This document shows, one piece after another, positions 8,348 to 17,289 of a stretch of 64,000 bases of DNA. This DNA is from Sphingobium indicum B90A (GTDB lineage: Bacteria; Pseudomonadota; Alphaproteobacteria; Sphingomonadales; Sphingomonadaceae): positions 2,976,001-3,040,000 of the forward strand of contig NZ_CP013070.1 in the NCBI RefSeq assembly GCF_000264945.2. Reading direction: 5' to 3'. Below the pieces are notes generated by a model that saw nothing but the letters and a program-made list of their open reading frames with translations, searched no databases and was not told the origin of the DNA. Both the position numbers and the translations under genes were made by a program. Position 1 is the first letter of the stretch; every line of letters begins with the position of its first letter.

Positions 8348-8911
8348 CTATTCCTTTTTTTTCGTCATTTGCGCGGCCTCTACCTGCTTGTGAAGCCCGG
8401 TCTTGCCGTGCCGCGCCGAGAAGGTCTTACGGTCCTCCTCTCCCCAGCGGGCCGTCAATTCGGGCCCGCAATGTGGGCAGGACATGATCAACGCTGCTTC
8501 TTCTCGACTGTGGCGATCAAGCTCCGCACCGATAGCGGGATCGTCATCGACCGTTTGATCGAAGATGGAGAAGATTTTCTGCATGGCTGCCTCGGCACCT
8601 GCCTCGGCCTCGGCCCGCCTATCGATCTCAGGCAGCGCGCCATATTTATCGAATATTTGCAATAAGATGTTCAGATTGCGCGGATTCGCGGATAAAAGGG
8701 TCTTGTTGACGACCTGATTGATCGCCAGTTCGATCTTGGAAACGCGCTTGCCATTCACCATCACTTTATCATCGCGGATTCTCGCAATGATCTCAGCTGG
8801 CGTTTCCGCTCTTCGGCGACGCCCCTTGTTTCCGGAGACACCGGGAGGGAATTGGCTGTGCTTGGGCGGCTTGCCATAACCCACTTCATAGTCGTCAGTC
8901 TTCCTTGGCAT
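8348..8911 (-). CDS. DUF5681-domain protein
   Basis: A 187-aa basic protein. The ATG at 8911 is preceded by AGGAGG, so it is preferred over the upstream in-frame start at 9013. Residues 10-40 carry the DUF5681 signature VGYGKPPKHSQFPPGVSGNK followed by a basic GRRRR stretch. A CPHC pair appears near residue 145. DUF5681 proteins occur in prophage and mobile regions near terminase or methyltransferase genes; their function is unknown. The gene overlaps the upstream ParB-methyltransferase by 17 bases, implying co-expression. Confidence 0.75.
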   Translation of the reverse strand: MPRKTDDYEVGYGKPPKHSQFPPGVSGNKGRRRRAETPAEIIARIRDDKVMVNGKRVSKIELAINQVVNKTLLSANPRNLNILLQIFDKYGALPEIDRRAEAEAGAEAAMQKIFSIFDQTVDDDPAIGAELDRHSREEAALIMSCPHCGPELTARWGEEDRKTFSARHGKTGLHKQVEAAQMTKKKE

Positions 8912-10244
8912 TGCCAACCTCCTGCGCAATCTCGTTGAAGCTGCGGCCGGAAGCGGCATCAACCGCCTCCATTCCCGTCCATTGCTGCCATCGGCGAACG
9001 GCCAGATCGACATAGAGCGGATCGAGATCCATACCCCTGAAACGGCGCCCCGTGCGTTCCGCGGCGATCAGCGTCGTGCCGGAGCCCAGGAAGCAGTCGA
9101 ACACGATCTCGGTTCTCAGGCTGCTGTCGATGATGGCCTCGGCAATCATCTCGACTGGCTTGGGCGTGGGGTGATTGGCGAGCATGTCGCCCTCACGTCC
9201 CTTCCGGCTTGATGCGGCGCAGGGCCAGGACCAGAGGTTCGACCGGTCCCGGCCGTGACGCCCCAGTTCCACATTGTTGCGATGGCGCGCACCAGGCATG
9301 GCGAACAGCAGGATCAGTTCGTGCTGAGATCGGTAGAAGCTGCCCATGCCTGCCCGGTCCTTGGCCCAGACGCACAGGTTGATCAGCTTTCCGAACACGG
9401 CCTCCGCTGCCTGCTGCAGCAGGCGCAGACTTCGCCAGTCTATGAAGAGATAGACGAGCGCCCCAGGAGCAAGGACCGTGGCCATTGCCCGGCAGAACTT
9501 GCTGAAGAAGTCCAGCAGCGCGTCACCGTCCATCTCGCCCGATGCCTGGACGAACTCCCGGTGCCGCCCCCTCTTCGAGACAAAACCGTCTATCCTGCAA
9601 CCGAAAGGGGGATCGCACAGGGCGACCGACACCGTTTCGCCATCCAGCAACGCCAGGATCGCTTGGGAATCTGTCGCGTCACCGCAAAGCAGCAGATGGT
9701 TGCCGCACTTCCAGATGGTCCCCGGCTGGGAAACCGCCAAAGGCTGCATGGCCGGGATTCGGTCGGCTTCCGCCCCGACGGAGGCGGCGCCTATGATCCG
9801 GTCCAGTTCTCCCGGCGCAAAACCGATCAAACTGGCGGAAAAATCCTCGATAGATTTCTCGAACTCGCGAAGCGCTGCCTCCATAGCCGCATTGTCCCAG
9901 TTGCCCAGCGTCTGGAGTTTGGTGATGGCCATCCCCATCATCAGCGAATCGGCGCTGGAAAGGCCTGACTGTCTGATCACCCGGATCGTCTTGCGTCTCT
10001 GAAGGCGAGCCGCCTCGACAAATATCTCGCCGGAAATCACGCGATTTTCGTCATCGACCAGGACCGGAAGCACCCGGTCGCCGTATCGCGCAACTATCGG
10101 CTTCGCACGGTCGATATCCGCTTTGCTGATCTTCCATGGATGACCGGGAAGCGCCTGAAGGTCATTCACCCGGATTTCAACCGCTGCAGAGAGATTGTCC
10201 CCCAGCCCCGGAATCTCGTTCAACTCACCGCTACCTAAACTCAT
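8895..10244 (-). CDS. ParB-domain/DNA methyltransferase fusion
   Basis: A 449-aa protein. Residues about 20-150 form a ParB/Srx-like N-terminal domain (VEIRVNDLQALPGHPWKISK, then VISGEIFVEAARLQ). The C-terminal 250 residues are an N4/N6-type DNA methyltransferase. The catalytic DPPFGCRIDG motif comes first and the SAM-binding FDCFLGSGTTLIAAERTG motif last, an order typical of beta-class enzymes. The ParB-methylase fusion is common in phages and mobile elements. No cognate restriction gene is adjacent, so it may protect the element or mark DNA. It overlaps the DUF5681 gene downstream. Confidence 0.85.
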   Translation of the reverse strand: MSLGSGELNEIPGLGDNLSAAVEIRVNDLQALPGHPWKISKADIDRAKPIVARYGDRVLPVLVDDENRVISGEIFVEAARLQRRKTIRVIRQSGLSSADSLMMGMAITKLQTLGNWDNAAMEAALREFEKSIEDFSASLIGFAPGELDRIIGAASVGAEADRIPAMQPLAVSQPGTIWKCGNHLLLCGDATDSQAILALLDGETVSVALCDPPFGCRIDGFVSKRGRHREFVQASGEMDGDALLDFFSKFCRAMATVLAPGALVYLFIDWRSLRLLQQAAEAVFGKLINLCVWAKDRAGMGSFYRSQHELILLFAMPGARHRNNVELGRHGRDRSNLWSWPCAASSRKGREGDMLANHPTPKPVEMIAEAIIDSSLRTEIVFDCFLGSGTTLIAAERTGRRFRGMDLDPLYVDLAVRRWQQWTGMEAVDAASGRSFNEIAQEVGNAKED

Positions 10245-10323
10245 ATTGCCCTCCGTGATTCGATGGAGGGCACTTCATTGGTACGGAAAAAATCGGCGGA
10301 TAAAGCGGAAAATCACCGCAAGC

Positions 10324-10737
10324 TCATTTTTTTGGCCGCCCGCGTTTCAGGTCATCGCGGGGAGGGAATGAGAGACACACCGGGGCAGACGAAATACCGA
10401 TGGTGCGGGTGATTAAGCGCCGCCCTTTCGATCCCGTCTTCGGCCCAACAAGTTCGAGCGGATCCGGGTGTAACTTGGCAATGGAATGGGCGATTTCCGC
10501 ACGATACTGGCGATAGCGGCGCTCGAGCGACCGGCCCCGCAGTGTCCGGCGAACGACCAAAACGCTTCGTCCATCGGGCGCCATGTCGACACCATATAAC
10601 GTCAGACCCGCCTCGGCTATTTCGACGACCGATCGCTCCAGCGCGATCTGTGCTTCGAAATGAGCCAGAACACAGGCGCGATCCTCATCGCGAGGGCGCC
10701 CCTTGCGCCGCCCTGGGTTCTCTCCTTCGCGTTTCAT
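10324..10737 (-). CDS. Hypothetical basic protein
   Basis: A 137-aa protein rich in Arg and Lys at both ends (RRKGRPRDEDRA at the start, KRGRPKK at the C-terminus). The two GRP motifs resemble AT-hook-like DNA contacts. It precedes the ParB-methyltransferase gene by 79 bases on the same strand and probably belongs to that transcription unit. I do not recognise the family. It is supported by length, position and the absence of a better frame. Confidence 0.5.
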   Translation of the reverse strand: MKREGENPGRRKGRPRDEDRACVLAHFEAQIALERSVVEIAEAGLTLYGVDMAPDGRSVLVVRRTLRGRSLERRYRQYRAEIAHSIAKLHPDPLELVGPKTGSKGRRLITRTIGISSAPVCLSFPPRDDLKRGRPKK

Positions 10738-10795
10738 GACCTATACCTCCCGCAAGACAGGAGCAGCGTGACCAGCTTTTACCGGATTGGGAAGC

Positions 10796-10869
10796 CCCCT
10801 CCCCCTGCGGCTGAATCACGGGAGGGGACTCTCTGCCGATTGTCGGCTGATCGCACTCGATCGATCGAG
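10796..10869. promoter_or_regulatory. Divergent intergenic region with hairpin and palindrome
   Basis: The 314 bases between the genes at 10737 and 11052 hold no convincing gene. They contain an 8-bp stem (CCCCTCCC at 10796-10803 with GGGAGGGG at 10820-10827) and the perfect 14-bp palindrome CTCGATCGATCGAG at 10856-10869. Either could be an operator for the divergent genes; no consensus promoter is obvious. Confidence 0.3.
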
Positions 10870-11051
10870 AGTGTCTGCTCTCCACTCGCCGCCGTTTTCC
10901 GTTCACCCAGCAGGTCGTGTTTACTGCGCAGCCATTACCCGAGCGAAAAGCAGCACCAGAACAGCTACCCTCCGGCCCGTCTGTACGACGTTGCAACAAT
11001 GCGAAGGAGATATTAGCAGCAGAGGCAGGGGCAACCCAGACGGGGGATTTC

Positions 11052-14000
11052 ATGAGCTTAGCCAGGGCGGCACGCGTCACCCTGTTTCTGTTGGGGTCGT
11101 TCAGCGCAGCGGTATCGCCCTATGCCGTCGGCATCGCCATCGCGCAAACCAGTCCCGCGGCGGTCATCGCGAAGGAGGCCAGCCCGACGTGGCTTACGCC
11201 ACGCAGCCTGCCACAAATGTCACGAGATCAGTTGAGCCATGCACAGGATGGCACCGCCTATCTGCTGACCGATTGGCAGGTGCGCGCCAACGATACGGGC
11301 TATGACAGCTATTACCGCTTTGCCAGCAAGGTCATCGACCGCAGCGGGCTTGAACAAGGCGGAAGGATTTCTGTGGGCTTCGATCCCCGGATCGAGGATG
11401 TCGCGGTAAATTTCGTCCACATCATCCGCGACGGCAAGACGATCGACCGAACGGCGGAAGTGCAATTTTCCGTGGTTGAACGGGAGAAAGACCTGAATGA
11501 CGGGATAATCAGCGGCAATCTTCAGGTGATCAGCAATCTGAAGGATATCAGGGTCGGCGACATTATCGACTATGCGACGACGCGCCATGTCCGCACCAAA
11601 TTATGGCCCCATCACTATTTCAGCAGCTTCACGGACCGCTTTTCCGAGCCTCTGGGCTATCGCGCAATCCGTATCCTGTGGCCGTCGGCACAGCCGCTGA
11701 CCTTCAAGGCAACCAACAGCGCGATCAGTTTCGCCGCCAAGGATGCAGGCGACATGCGCGAGTGGGAATGGGTCGGCGCCCAACGGCCGTTCGAGCAGGG
11801 CGAAGGCGACGTCCCGGCATGGTATCCCCAATATGGCCGGGTCGACATCTCCACTATGAAAAGCTGGTCGGAAGTCGCCCAATGGGCGGTGAATCTCTAT
11901 GCGGGGGACGACAGCCTACCCGCTGACTTCGAAAAGCGACTGGTCGAAATCGCCAAGCGCTGGCCCAAGGCGGAAGACCGGGTGACGGAGGTTACCCGCT
12001 ATATTCAGGACAATATCCGCTACGTCGGGGAGGAAATGGGTGAAGGCTCCTATGTGCCCCGCCGCCCTGCGCTCGTCCTCGAACGCGGCTATGGGGACTG
12101 CAAGGACAAGAGTCTGTTGTTGGCCGTAGCGCTGCGCCGCGTAGGAATCGATGCGGTACCGGCATTGGTGTCGACCAGCCCCGGTTTTGACCTGCCGGAC
12201 CGGCTGCCCTCGCCCGGCATGTTCGACCATGTGATTGTGCGCGTGATGCTTGGAGGGCAGCCGCTCTGGATCGATCCCACAGCGACCCATCGCGGCGGGC
12301 GTGGGCTGGGCATCGTGCCCTCCAATCTTGGCTATGCCCTGCCGATCCGCGCCGGGCAGGCGGGGCTGGAAGAGATGAAGGGCTTCGACAGACTGGCCGG
12401 GACGATGGATGTGACGGAACAGTTTGCCGTCGACGAAAAGGCGCCAACGGCGCTCACCCTACGCGTCGAAACCCGCTACTCGGACAGCCTCGCCGACTGG
12501 ATGCGCAGCCGCGTTGCAACTCGGGGCATGCCCAACGTCGCGCGGGGCAATCTGGAGTTCTACCAGAAGCGCTTTGCCGGGCTGACCGAAAGCAAACCGC
12601 TGGAGGTGCAGGACGATCGCGACGCTAACCGGGTCGTGATGATCGAAAATTATGCGCTGGCAAAGGCCGACTTCGACAAGGACAAGACCTTGTCGGACCT
12701 CAATACCAACGCCTATGCTGTGAGCGACATCCTGCCCGGCAGACAGGCAGGACTGCGCAAACAGCCACTTTCCCTGCCCACCGCTATCAGCCGCACGCAT
12801 GTGATCGAGGTCAAGGCGAAGGACCGTGCCCCCTGGTCACCCGATGACATCGATATGCAGGCAGGCGACATTCATTTCTACCGCCAGTCCACCCAGTCGG
12901 GCGATACGGTGCGGATGGTCTACAAACTGAGCAGCGGAAGCCAGAATATGGTGCCGGCCGAGGATGCCGAGGCCGTTTACGCCATTTCCGACAAGATTGC
13001 CGAAGAAAGCGGCCTGCGCTTCTTCCTCGACAAGTCGCCCAAGCCGTCAAAACCGTCCCTTGCAGCCGATATGGAAGCCCTGGCTCCCTATCGCGACGAT
13101 GTGCAAAAAGCCGGTACGCTGATGACGAAGGGGGATCAGGCGTCCTTTGTTGAGGCGCTGTCGATCCTCAATCAATTGAGTGAAAAGGTAGAACGTCCTT
13201 CCAAGGGGGCCGGTCTTGTCGACGGTATGAAAGGGGTCCTGCTCGCCAGCCTCAATCGCGCCGCACCGGCGAAGGCAGCTTTGCTCTCCAGCATGGAGCA
13301 ATATCAGGGTAGTCCGGACATGATCCGAATGCTCGCGGGACTTCAGATCAACGCGCTGGAATATGCGCCGCTATTCGAGACTCTCAAGGTTGCGGTTCAA
13401 TATCAGCCGTCCGTAGTGGCGACGCTGGACCAGGACTGGGTGCGCTATCTGTCCAGCCATATGCGCGCGCTTCCTCCGACGGAGCGGGAGGAAAAACATG
13501 ACGAGTTATGCGTCCTGCTGGCGAGCGGCCAGTGGCGCATGCAGCCGCGCACGCTGGAAGGCAATGGCATGCTGGAATGCGCGATCAAGGCGCATCTGAA
13601 GCGCAATCAGCCCGCCGAGGCGCGCGCTCTGCTGGCGCAGCATCCTTCCGCCGATACATTGGCCAAGCTGGCAGTGGACAAACGCTATCAAGCGCTTTGG
13701 CCCGACCTTGAACCGCTGTCAGCGTCCGGCTTCAGAAACAGTATCGAGGAGGAGGTGAAGGAAGCCGCCGAAGCGGCCAAACAGGCGCCTGACGATTTTG
13801 GCGCAGCAACGCGCTATGTCCGAGCGCTCCGCGTCGCGGGCAAGGCCGATCAGGCGGTGACCGCAGGCAAGGTGCTGGCGGGAAAGAAGGACCGGATCGA
13901 GGCCAGCGGCGACCCCGCATTCTGGTTCGTCAACGAATATGCCTATGCCCTTGCCGAGTCAGGGCAAGTGGACCAGGCGATTGCACAAATGGACGGGCTG

Positions 14001-14528
14001 TTGGCGTTGGGTGTCGATACCTATCCGAGCCTGGTATCACAGGTGATCAACAGGGCGGAGATGCTCAACCATTGGGGCAGGAGCAACCTCGCCCTTACCG
14101 CCTTCGACGAGGCGGAAACCAAATATGCCCAGCATGCCAGCCTCTACGGCAAGATGTGGATCTGGGCCGGTAAGGCCTGTGCGCTGAGGGAGATGAAACG
14201 CGACGCGGAGGCCAAGGCGTGGGACGATCGACTTCAGGAAAAACCCGAGGAGAATGTCTCAGCGGTCACCATGGCTGCCGCTTGTCGCGATGATCGCATA
14301 GCGATCGAAGCGCAGCTCCTCAGCCGCATGGCTGATCCCGATAAGCGCGACGATGTGCTGGGCGGATTCGTTCGGTTCGAAGGGAGTGAGAAGCCCTCGC
14401 CTTTTGACCTCAAGCTTCGCCGTGTGATGGACACGGCACGATCTGCTCCCACTGTCCAGGAGAAGCTCAAGGAATATGGGCGATCGGTCACATTCGCTGG
14501 AACGCGGGCATATTGGGGAGAATATTGA
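11052..14528 (+). CDS. Exported DUF3857/transglutaminase/TPR protein
   Basis: A 1158-aa protein. The ATG at 11052 follows GGGGG and opens a signal peptide (MSLARAARVTLFLLGSFSAA, cleavage near IAIAQ). The in-frame start at 10917 would place the signal internally and is rejected. Residues about 60-230 form a DUF3857 domain. A transglutaminase-like fold follows, with catalytic Cys in RGYGDCKDKSLLLAVALRR, His in SPGMFDHVIVRV and Asp in WIDPTATHRGG. The C-terminal 500 residues are helical TPR-like repeats with many Ala and Leu. Similar proteins in Sphingomonadales are periplasmic and of unknown substrate. The usual size is about 600-900 aa, so this one is long because of the TPR tail. Confidence 0.8.
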   Translation: MSLARAARVTLFLLGSFSAAVSPYAVGIAIAQTSPAAVIAKEASPTWLTPRSLPQMSRDQLSHAQDGTAYLLTDWQVRANDTGYDSYYRFASKVIDRSGLEQGGRISVGFDPRIEDVAVNFVHIIRDGKTIDRTAEVQFSVVEREKDLNDGIISGNLQVISNLKDIRVGDIIDYATTRHVRTKLWPHHYFSSFTDRFSEPLGYRAIRILWPSAQPLTFKATNSAISFAAKDAGDMREWEWVGAQRPFEQGEGDVPAWYPQYGRVDISTMKSWSEVAQWAVNLYAGDDSLPADFEKRLVEIAKRWPKAEDRVTEVTRYIQDNIRYVGEEMGEGSYVPRRPALVLERGYGDCKDKSLLLAVALRRVGIDAVPALVSTSPGFDLPDRLPSPGMFDHVIVRVMLGGQPLWIDPTATHRGGRGLGIVPSNLGYALPIRAGQAGLEEMKGFDRLAGTMDVTEQFAVDEKAPTALTLRVETRYSDSLADWMRSRVATRGMPNVARGNLEFYQKRFAGLTESKPLEVQDDRDANRVVMIENYALAKADFDKDKTLSDLNTNAYAVSDILPGRQAGLRKQPLSLPTAISRTHVIEVKAKDRAPWSPDDIDMQAGDIHFYRQSTQSGDTVRMVYKLSSGSQNMVPAEDAEAVYAISDKIAEESGLRFFLDKSPKPSKPSLAADMEALAPYRDDVQKAGTLMTKGDQASFVEALSILNQLSEKVERPSKGAGLVDGMKGVLLASLNRAAPAKAALLSSMEQYQGSPDMIRMLAGLQINALEYAPLFETLKVAVQYQPSVVATLDQDWVRYLSSHMRALPPTEREEKHDELCVLLASGQWRMQPRTLEGNGMLECAIKAHLKRNQPAEARALLAQHPSADTLAKLAVDKRYQALWPDLEPLSASGFRNSIEEEVKEAAEAAKQAPDDFGAATRYVRALRVAGKADQAVTAGKVLAGKKDRIEASGDPAFWFVNEYAYALAESGQVDQAIAQMDGLLALGVDTYPSLVSQVINRAEMLNHWGRSNLALTAFDEAETKYAQHASLYGKMWIWAGKACALREMKRDAEAKAWDDRLQEKPEENVSAVTMAAACRDDRIAIEAQLLSRMADPDKRDDVLGGFVRFEGSEKPSPFDLKLRRVMDTARSAPTVQEKLKEYGRSVTFAGTRAYWGEY

Positions 14529-14664
14529 ATACTGGGCACGTGGTACCCTGCATCCGTCTCTACAAAACCACGCTCTCAGTGAATGGCTCCCATCCTCTGC
14601 GGCTCGGTGAAGATTTTCGACGACACCATCCCTAAATGCTACCAGCCCGTTCCCTAAGATGCGG

Positions 14665-14799
14665 AGCAAATTCCCTACGCCTCAACCAGGGAATTTGCTT
14701 CAGAAACCAGCCGAAATTCAGCGCCTTACGTCAGACCGAAGGCATTGACCCGCGCCATTTTCGAACGAAATTCCCTAAAATCTGCTTGTTTAGGGATTT
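14665..14799. repeat. AAATTCCCT hairpin repeats beside IS6100
   Basis: AGCAAATTCCCT (14665-14676) and AGGGAATTTGCT (14688-14699) form a perfect 12-bp stem with an 11-base loop. A second, imperfect copy lies at 14768-14799 (AAATTCCCTAAA and GTTTAGGGATTT). The 14,529-14,818 interval has no credible gene and ends at the IS6100 boundary. Confidence 0.6.
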
Positions 14800-14818
14800 C
14801 TCCACACTGAGACCGGGC

Positions 14819-15698
14819 GGCTCTGTTGCAAAAATCGTGAAGCTTGAGCATGCTTGGCGGAGATTGGACGGACGGAACGATGACGGATTTCAAGTGGCGC
14901 CATTTCCAGGGTGATGTGATCCTGTGGGCGGTGCGCTGGTATTGTCGCTATCCGATCAGCTATCGCGACCTTGAGGAAATGCTGGCGGAACGCGGCATTT
15001 CGGTCGACCATACGACGATCTATCGCTGGGTCCAGTGCTACGCCCCGGAGATGGAGAAGCGGCTGCGCTGGTTCTGGCGGCGTGGCTTTGATCCGAGCTG
15101 GCGCCTGGATGAAACCTACGTCAAGGTGCGGGGCAAGTGGACCTACCTGTACCGGGCAGTCGACAAGCGGGGCGACACGATCGATTTCTACCTGTCGCCG
15201 ACCCGCAGCGCCAAGGCAGCGAAGCGGTTCCTGGGCAAGGCCCTGCGAGGCCTGAAGCACTGGGAAAAGCCTGCCACGCTCAATACCGACAAAGCGCCGA
15301 GCTATGGTGCAGCGATCACCGAATTGAAGCGCGAAGGAAAGCTGGACCGGGAGACGGCCCACCGGCAGGTGAAGTATCTCAATAACGTGATCGAGGCCGA
15401 TCACGGAAAGCTCAAGATACTGATCAAGCCGGTGCGCGGTTTCAAATCGATCCCCACGGCCTATGCCACGATCAAGGGATTCGAAGTCATGCGAGCCCTG
15501 CGCAAAGGACAGGCTCGCCCCTGGTGCCTGCAGCCCGGCATCAGGGGCGAGGTGCGCCTTGTGGAGAGAGCTTTTGGCATTGGGCCCTCGGCGCTGACGG
15601 AGGCCATGGGCATGCTCAACCACCATTTCGCAGCAGCCGCCTGATCGGCGCAGAGCGACAGCCTACCTCTGACTGCCGCCAATCTTTGCAACAGAGCC
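14819..15698 (+). mobile_element. IS6100: IS6100 copy 1 (IS6 family)
   Basis: Exactly 880 bp, bounded by the perfect 14-bp inverted repeats GGCTCTGTTGCAAA and TTTGCAACAGAGCC, as in canonical IS6100. The 8 bases on the left (GACCGGGC) and right (TCCATGGC) differ, so no target duplication remains. Its right end interrupts a DUF2493 gene. It is inverted relative to copy 2 at 29,095. Confidence 0.97.
14850..15644 (+). CDS. tnpA: IS6100 transposase
   Basis: A 264-aa DDE transposase of the IS6 family. It has an N-terminal HTH-like region (LEEMLAERGISVDHTTIYRW). The catalytic residues are Asp in WRLDETYVKVRGKW, Asp in LNTDKAPSYGAA and Glu in NNVIEADHGKLK. The product is full length and identical in translation to the second copy, so it is probably active. 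IS6-family enzymes make cointegrates and adjacent deletions or inversions, which fits the rearranged flanks here. The ATG at 14850 is chosen as the usual start; an upstream non-ATG start at 14844 is possible. Confidence 0.95.
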   Translation: MLGGDWTDGTMTDFKWRHFQGDVILWAVRWYCRYPISYRDLEEMLAERGISVDHTTIYRWVQCYAPEMEKRLRWFWRRGFDPSWRLDETYVKVRGKWTYLYRAVDKRGDTIDFYLSPTRSAKAAKRFLGKALRGLKHWEKPATLNTDKAPSYGAAITELKREGKLDRETAHRQVKYLNNVIEADHGKLKILIKPVRGFKSIPTAYATIKGFEVMRALRKGQARPWCLQPGIRGEVRLVERAFGIGPSALTEAMGMLNHHFAAAA

Positions 15699-16111
15699 TC
15701 CATGGCACGCCCGTGATCTTCGCCGGCGGGCGGCTGCGTTTCGCCAGCGACGACGACGCCAAGCAGTTCGCGGATAACCTGCTGCGAACGCTCAATGCCG
15801 TCCGCGAGCGGGTGGGCGACATGTATCTCGTCCATGGCGGTGACATGAAAGGCATTGAGCGCCTGGCCGCGTCTTGGGCCGAGCAGAACGGTATCCAGCA
15901 GCTGCGGTTCGGGCTCGATCGCAAGCTCGGCGATCGCGCCGGGTTCCGCCGCAATGAGCAGATGCTATCGGTCAAGCCGCGCTACGTCATCGCCTTTCAA
16001 GGCAATGGTGTCACCGAAAGGTTGGTGATCGAGGCCAAGGCGCGCGGCATCCACGTAGTCGATCGCCGCGGACCGCTTGGCACACCGCCAGCGTCGCGAC
16101 CCTGCGGCTGA
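15699..16111 (+). pseudogene. DUF2493 (SLOG-like) protein, 5' end removed by IS6100
   Basis: About 137 codons remain in frame from the IS6100 edge. They contain IFAGGRLRFASDDDAKQFAD, VHGGDMKGIERLAASWAEQN and YVIAFQGNGVTERLVIEAKA, matching the C-terminal SLOG/DUF2493 domain of plasmid and ICE proteins that are normally about 300 aa. The open frame that continues leftward into IS6100 is chance. DUF2493 genes usually sit in the conserved backbone of alphaproteobacterial plasmids and ICEs, so this marks ICE backbone DNA. Confidence 0.75.
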
Positions 16112-16221
16112 TCCGCCGCGCCGGCCGCTTCGGCGGCCGGCTTTCCCCGTTTCGAAATGCTGCGAATTCCGGAGGGGAGGAGGGCAGGGCGGGTGCGTCC
16201 CGTTTCCCGGAGGTTTGCATC

Positions 16222-16857
16222 ATGTTCATGCCCGATCACCCCACGGCGCGCGCGCTCCTTGCCTTTCGCTCGGCGCATGGCCGCCGCTGGAAAGCGAAGC
16301 TGCTATTCTTGTGGTCGACCGGCCGCGACGTCGAAGAGGCCGATGGCGCGTGCCTGCGCCAGTTGCGCAACCAGGCCGGCCCAGCATGGCTTCGCCGGCT
16401 ATCGCCACGCCGCTGGCGCGCGATCGAGAGATTGGCGGAGCCCGGCGATCGGCAAACGGCCTCGATCTTCCTTGATCGCGCGCGCGAGTTTCACGAAGGA
16501 GCACGCTTTGGAGCTACCGTTGCCCTTGCCCCGGCGCTGCACCTGCTGGCGATATCCTGCGAGCTGGGGCTCAAAGCCTATCTTATGAGCCGGGGCTGGT
16601 CGCACGATGAGGTCGCGCGTGATATTCGTCACGACCTCATCGCCGCCTTCGACGAAGCGCGGCGGCTTGGCCTCCCGTCCCCGGGCTGTGTTCTCGTCGA
16701 TTTGCTTGCAAGCCTCGGTGCCGCCTATGCTGCGCATCGCATCGACGCGCTGGTGGCGGATGGATATGTTTGCGATTTCGCGGCCGTGCTGCGCGCGATG
16801 GGCTCGCTCCTCGATGCCGTGGCGGCCGGACTGAGCCTGCCGATGCCGACGCCGTAA
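16222..16857 (+). CDS. Small plasmid protein fused to HEPN-like domain
   Basis: A 211-aa protein with GGAGG before its ATG. Residues 1-60 (HPTARALLAFRSAHGRRWK, then LRQLRNQAGPAWLRRLSP) resemble a short free-standing protein common on sphingomonad and rhizobial plasmids, possibly DUF6525. Residues about 75-160 look like a separate helical domain: EFHEGARFGATVALAPALHL, ELGLKAYLMSRGW and IRHDLIAAFDEARRLGL. The last resembles the G/R-H-D/N-L helix of HEPN proteins. The two halves are usually separate genes, so this appears to be a fusion. The HEPN assignment is by eye. Confidence 0.6.
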   Translation: MFMPDHPTARALLAFRSAHGRRWKAKLLFLWSTGRDVEEADGACLRQLRNQAGPAWLRRLSPRRWRAIERLAEPGDRQTASIFLDRAREFHEGARFGATVALAPALHLLAISCELGLKAYLMSRGWSHDEVARDIRHDLIAAFDEARRLGLPSPGCVLVDLLASLGAAYAAHRIDALVADGYVCDFAAVLRAMGSLLDAVAAGLSLPMPTP

Positions 16858-17289
16858 CTGCGCCTTCTTGCCCGTCCCCTAGCATGAGCATGCCATGGTT
16901 TGGGTTCCGCCGGACGGCGGCGCGGGACATGGTCCGTTTCGCCGCGCGGCTTGGGCGACAGGCGGGGCAAAGTCGAGCTTGAGGTTCGCCAAGGCATTGG
17001 ACCGGCGTGGCCCTATAGGTCGAGGATACCTGTGATTACCATGAGGGGTTCCTGGCACGCCCAAGCGACGAGCCGTCCTTCTCCTCATCTGACCCCTAAG
17101 TCGGCCGTCCGGCCCATCCAACCCGCGATCCTTCGGGCCGAGTTGCCGTGTACCACGGCTGCCCGCACCACCCCTTGTCTCGGGGTTTCCCGGCGCTGCG
17201 CCTGCCGGTGGATGATCCGTCCTGTCCGCCTTGGCCGGGGATCAGTCGAAGGGACGGTCCCTTGGACCCAGTTCGAAGGAACTCCAGCC
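16858..17289. promoter_or_regulatory. Long GC-rich leader upstream of ssb
   Basis: These 432 bases hold no convincing gene; the open frames through them are unlike known proteins. The stretch has several short GC-rich inverted segments, for example GATCCTTCGGGCC with a UUCG-like loop near 17,128-17,140, and a GGGACGGTCCC palindrome near 17,252-17,262. A structured 5' leader or promoter region of ssb is plausible but unproven. Confidence 0.3.

Noticed and set aside
10917..11051. N-terminal extension of the DUF3857 protein
   Set aside because: It would bury the signal peptide at residue 46; the ATG at 11,052 starts it correctly.
15524..16111. A 195-aa gene crossing the right end of IS6100
   Set aside because: Its first 58 codons are IS6100 DNA read in a non-coding frame; only the DUF2493 part after 15,699 is real.
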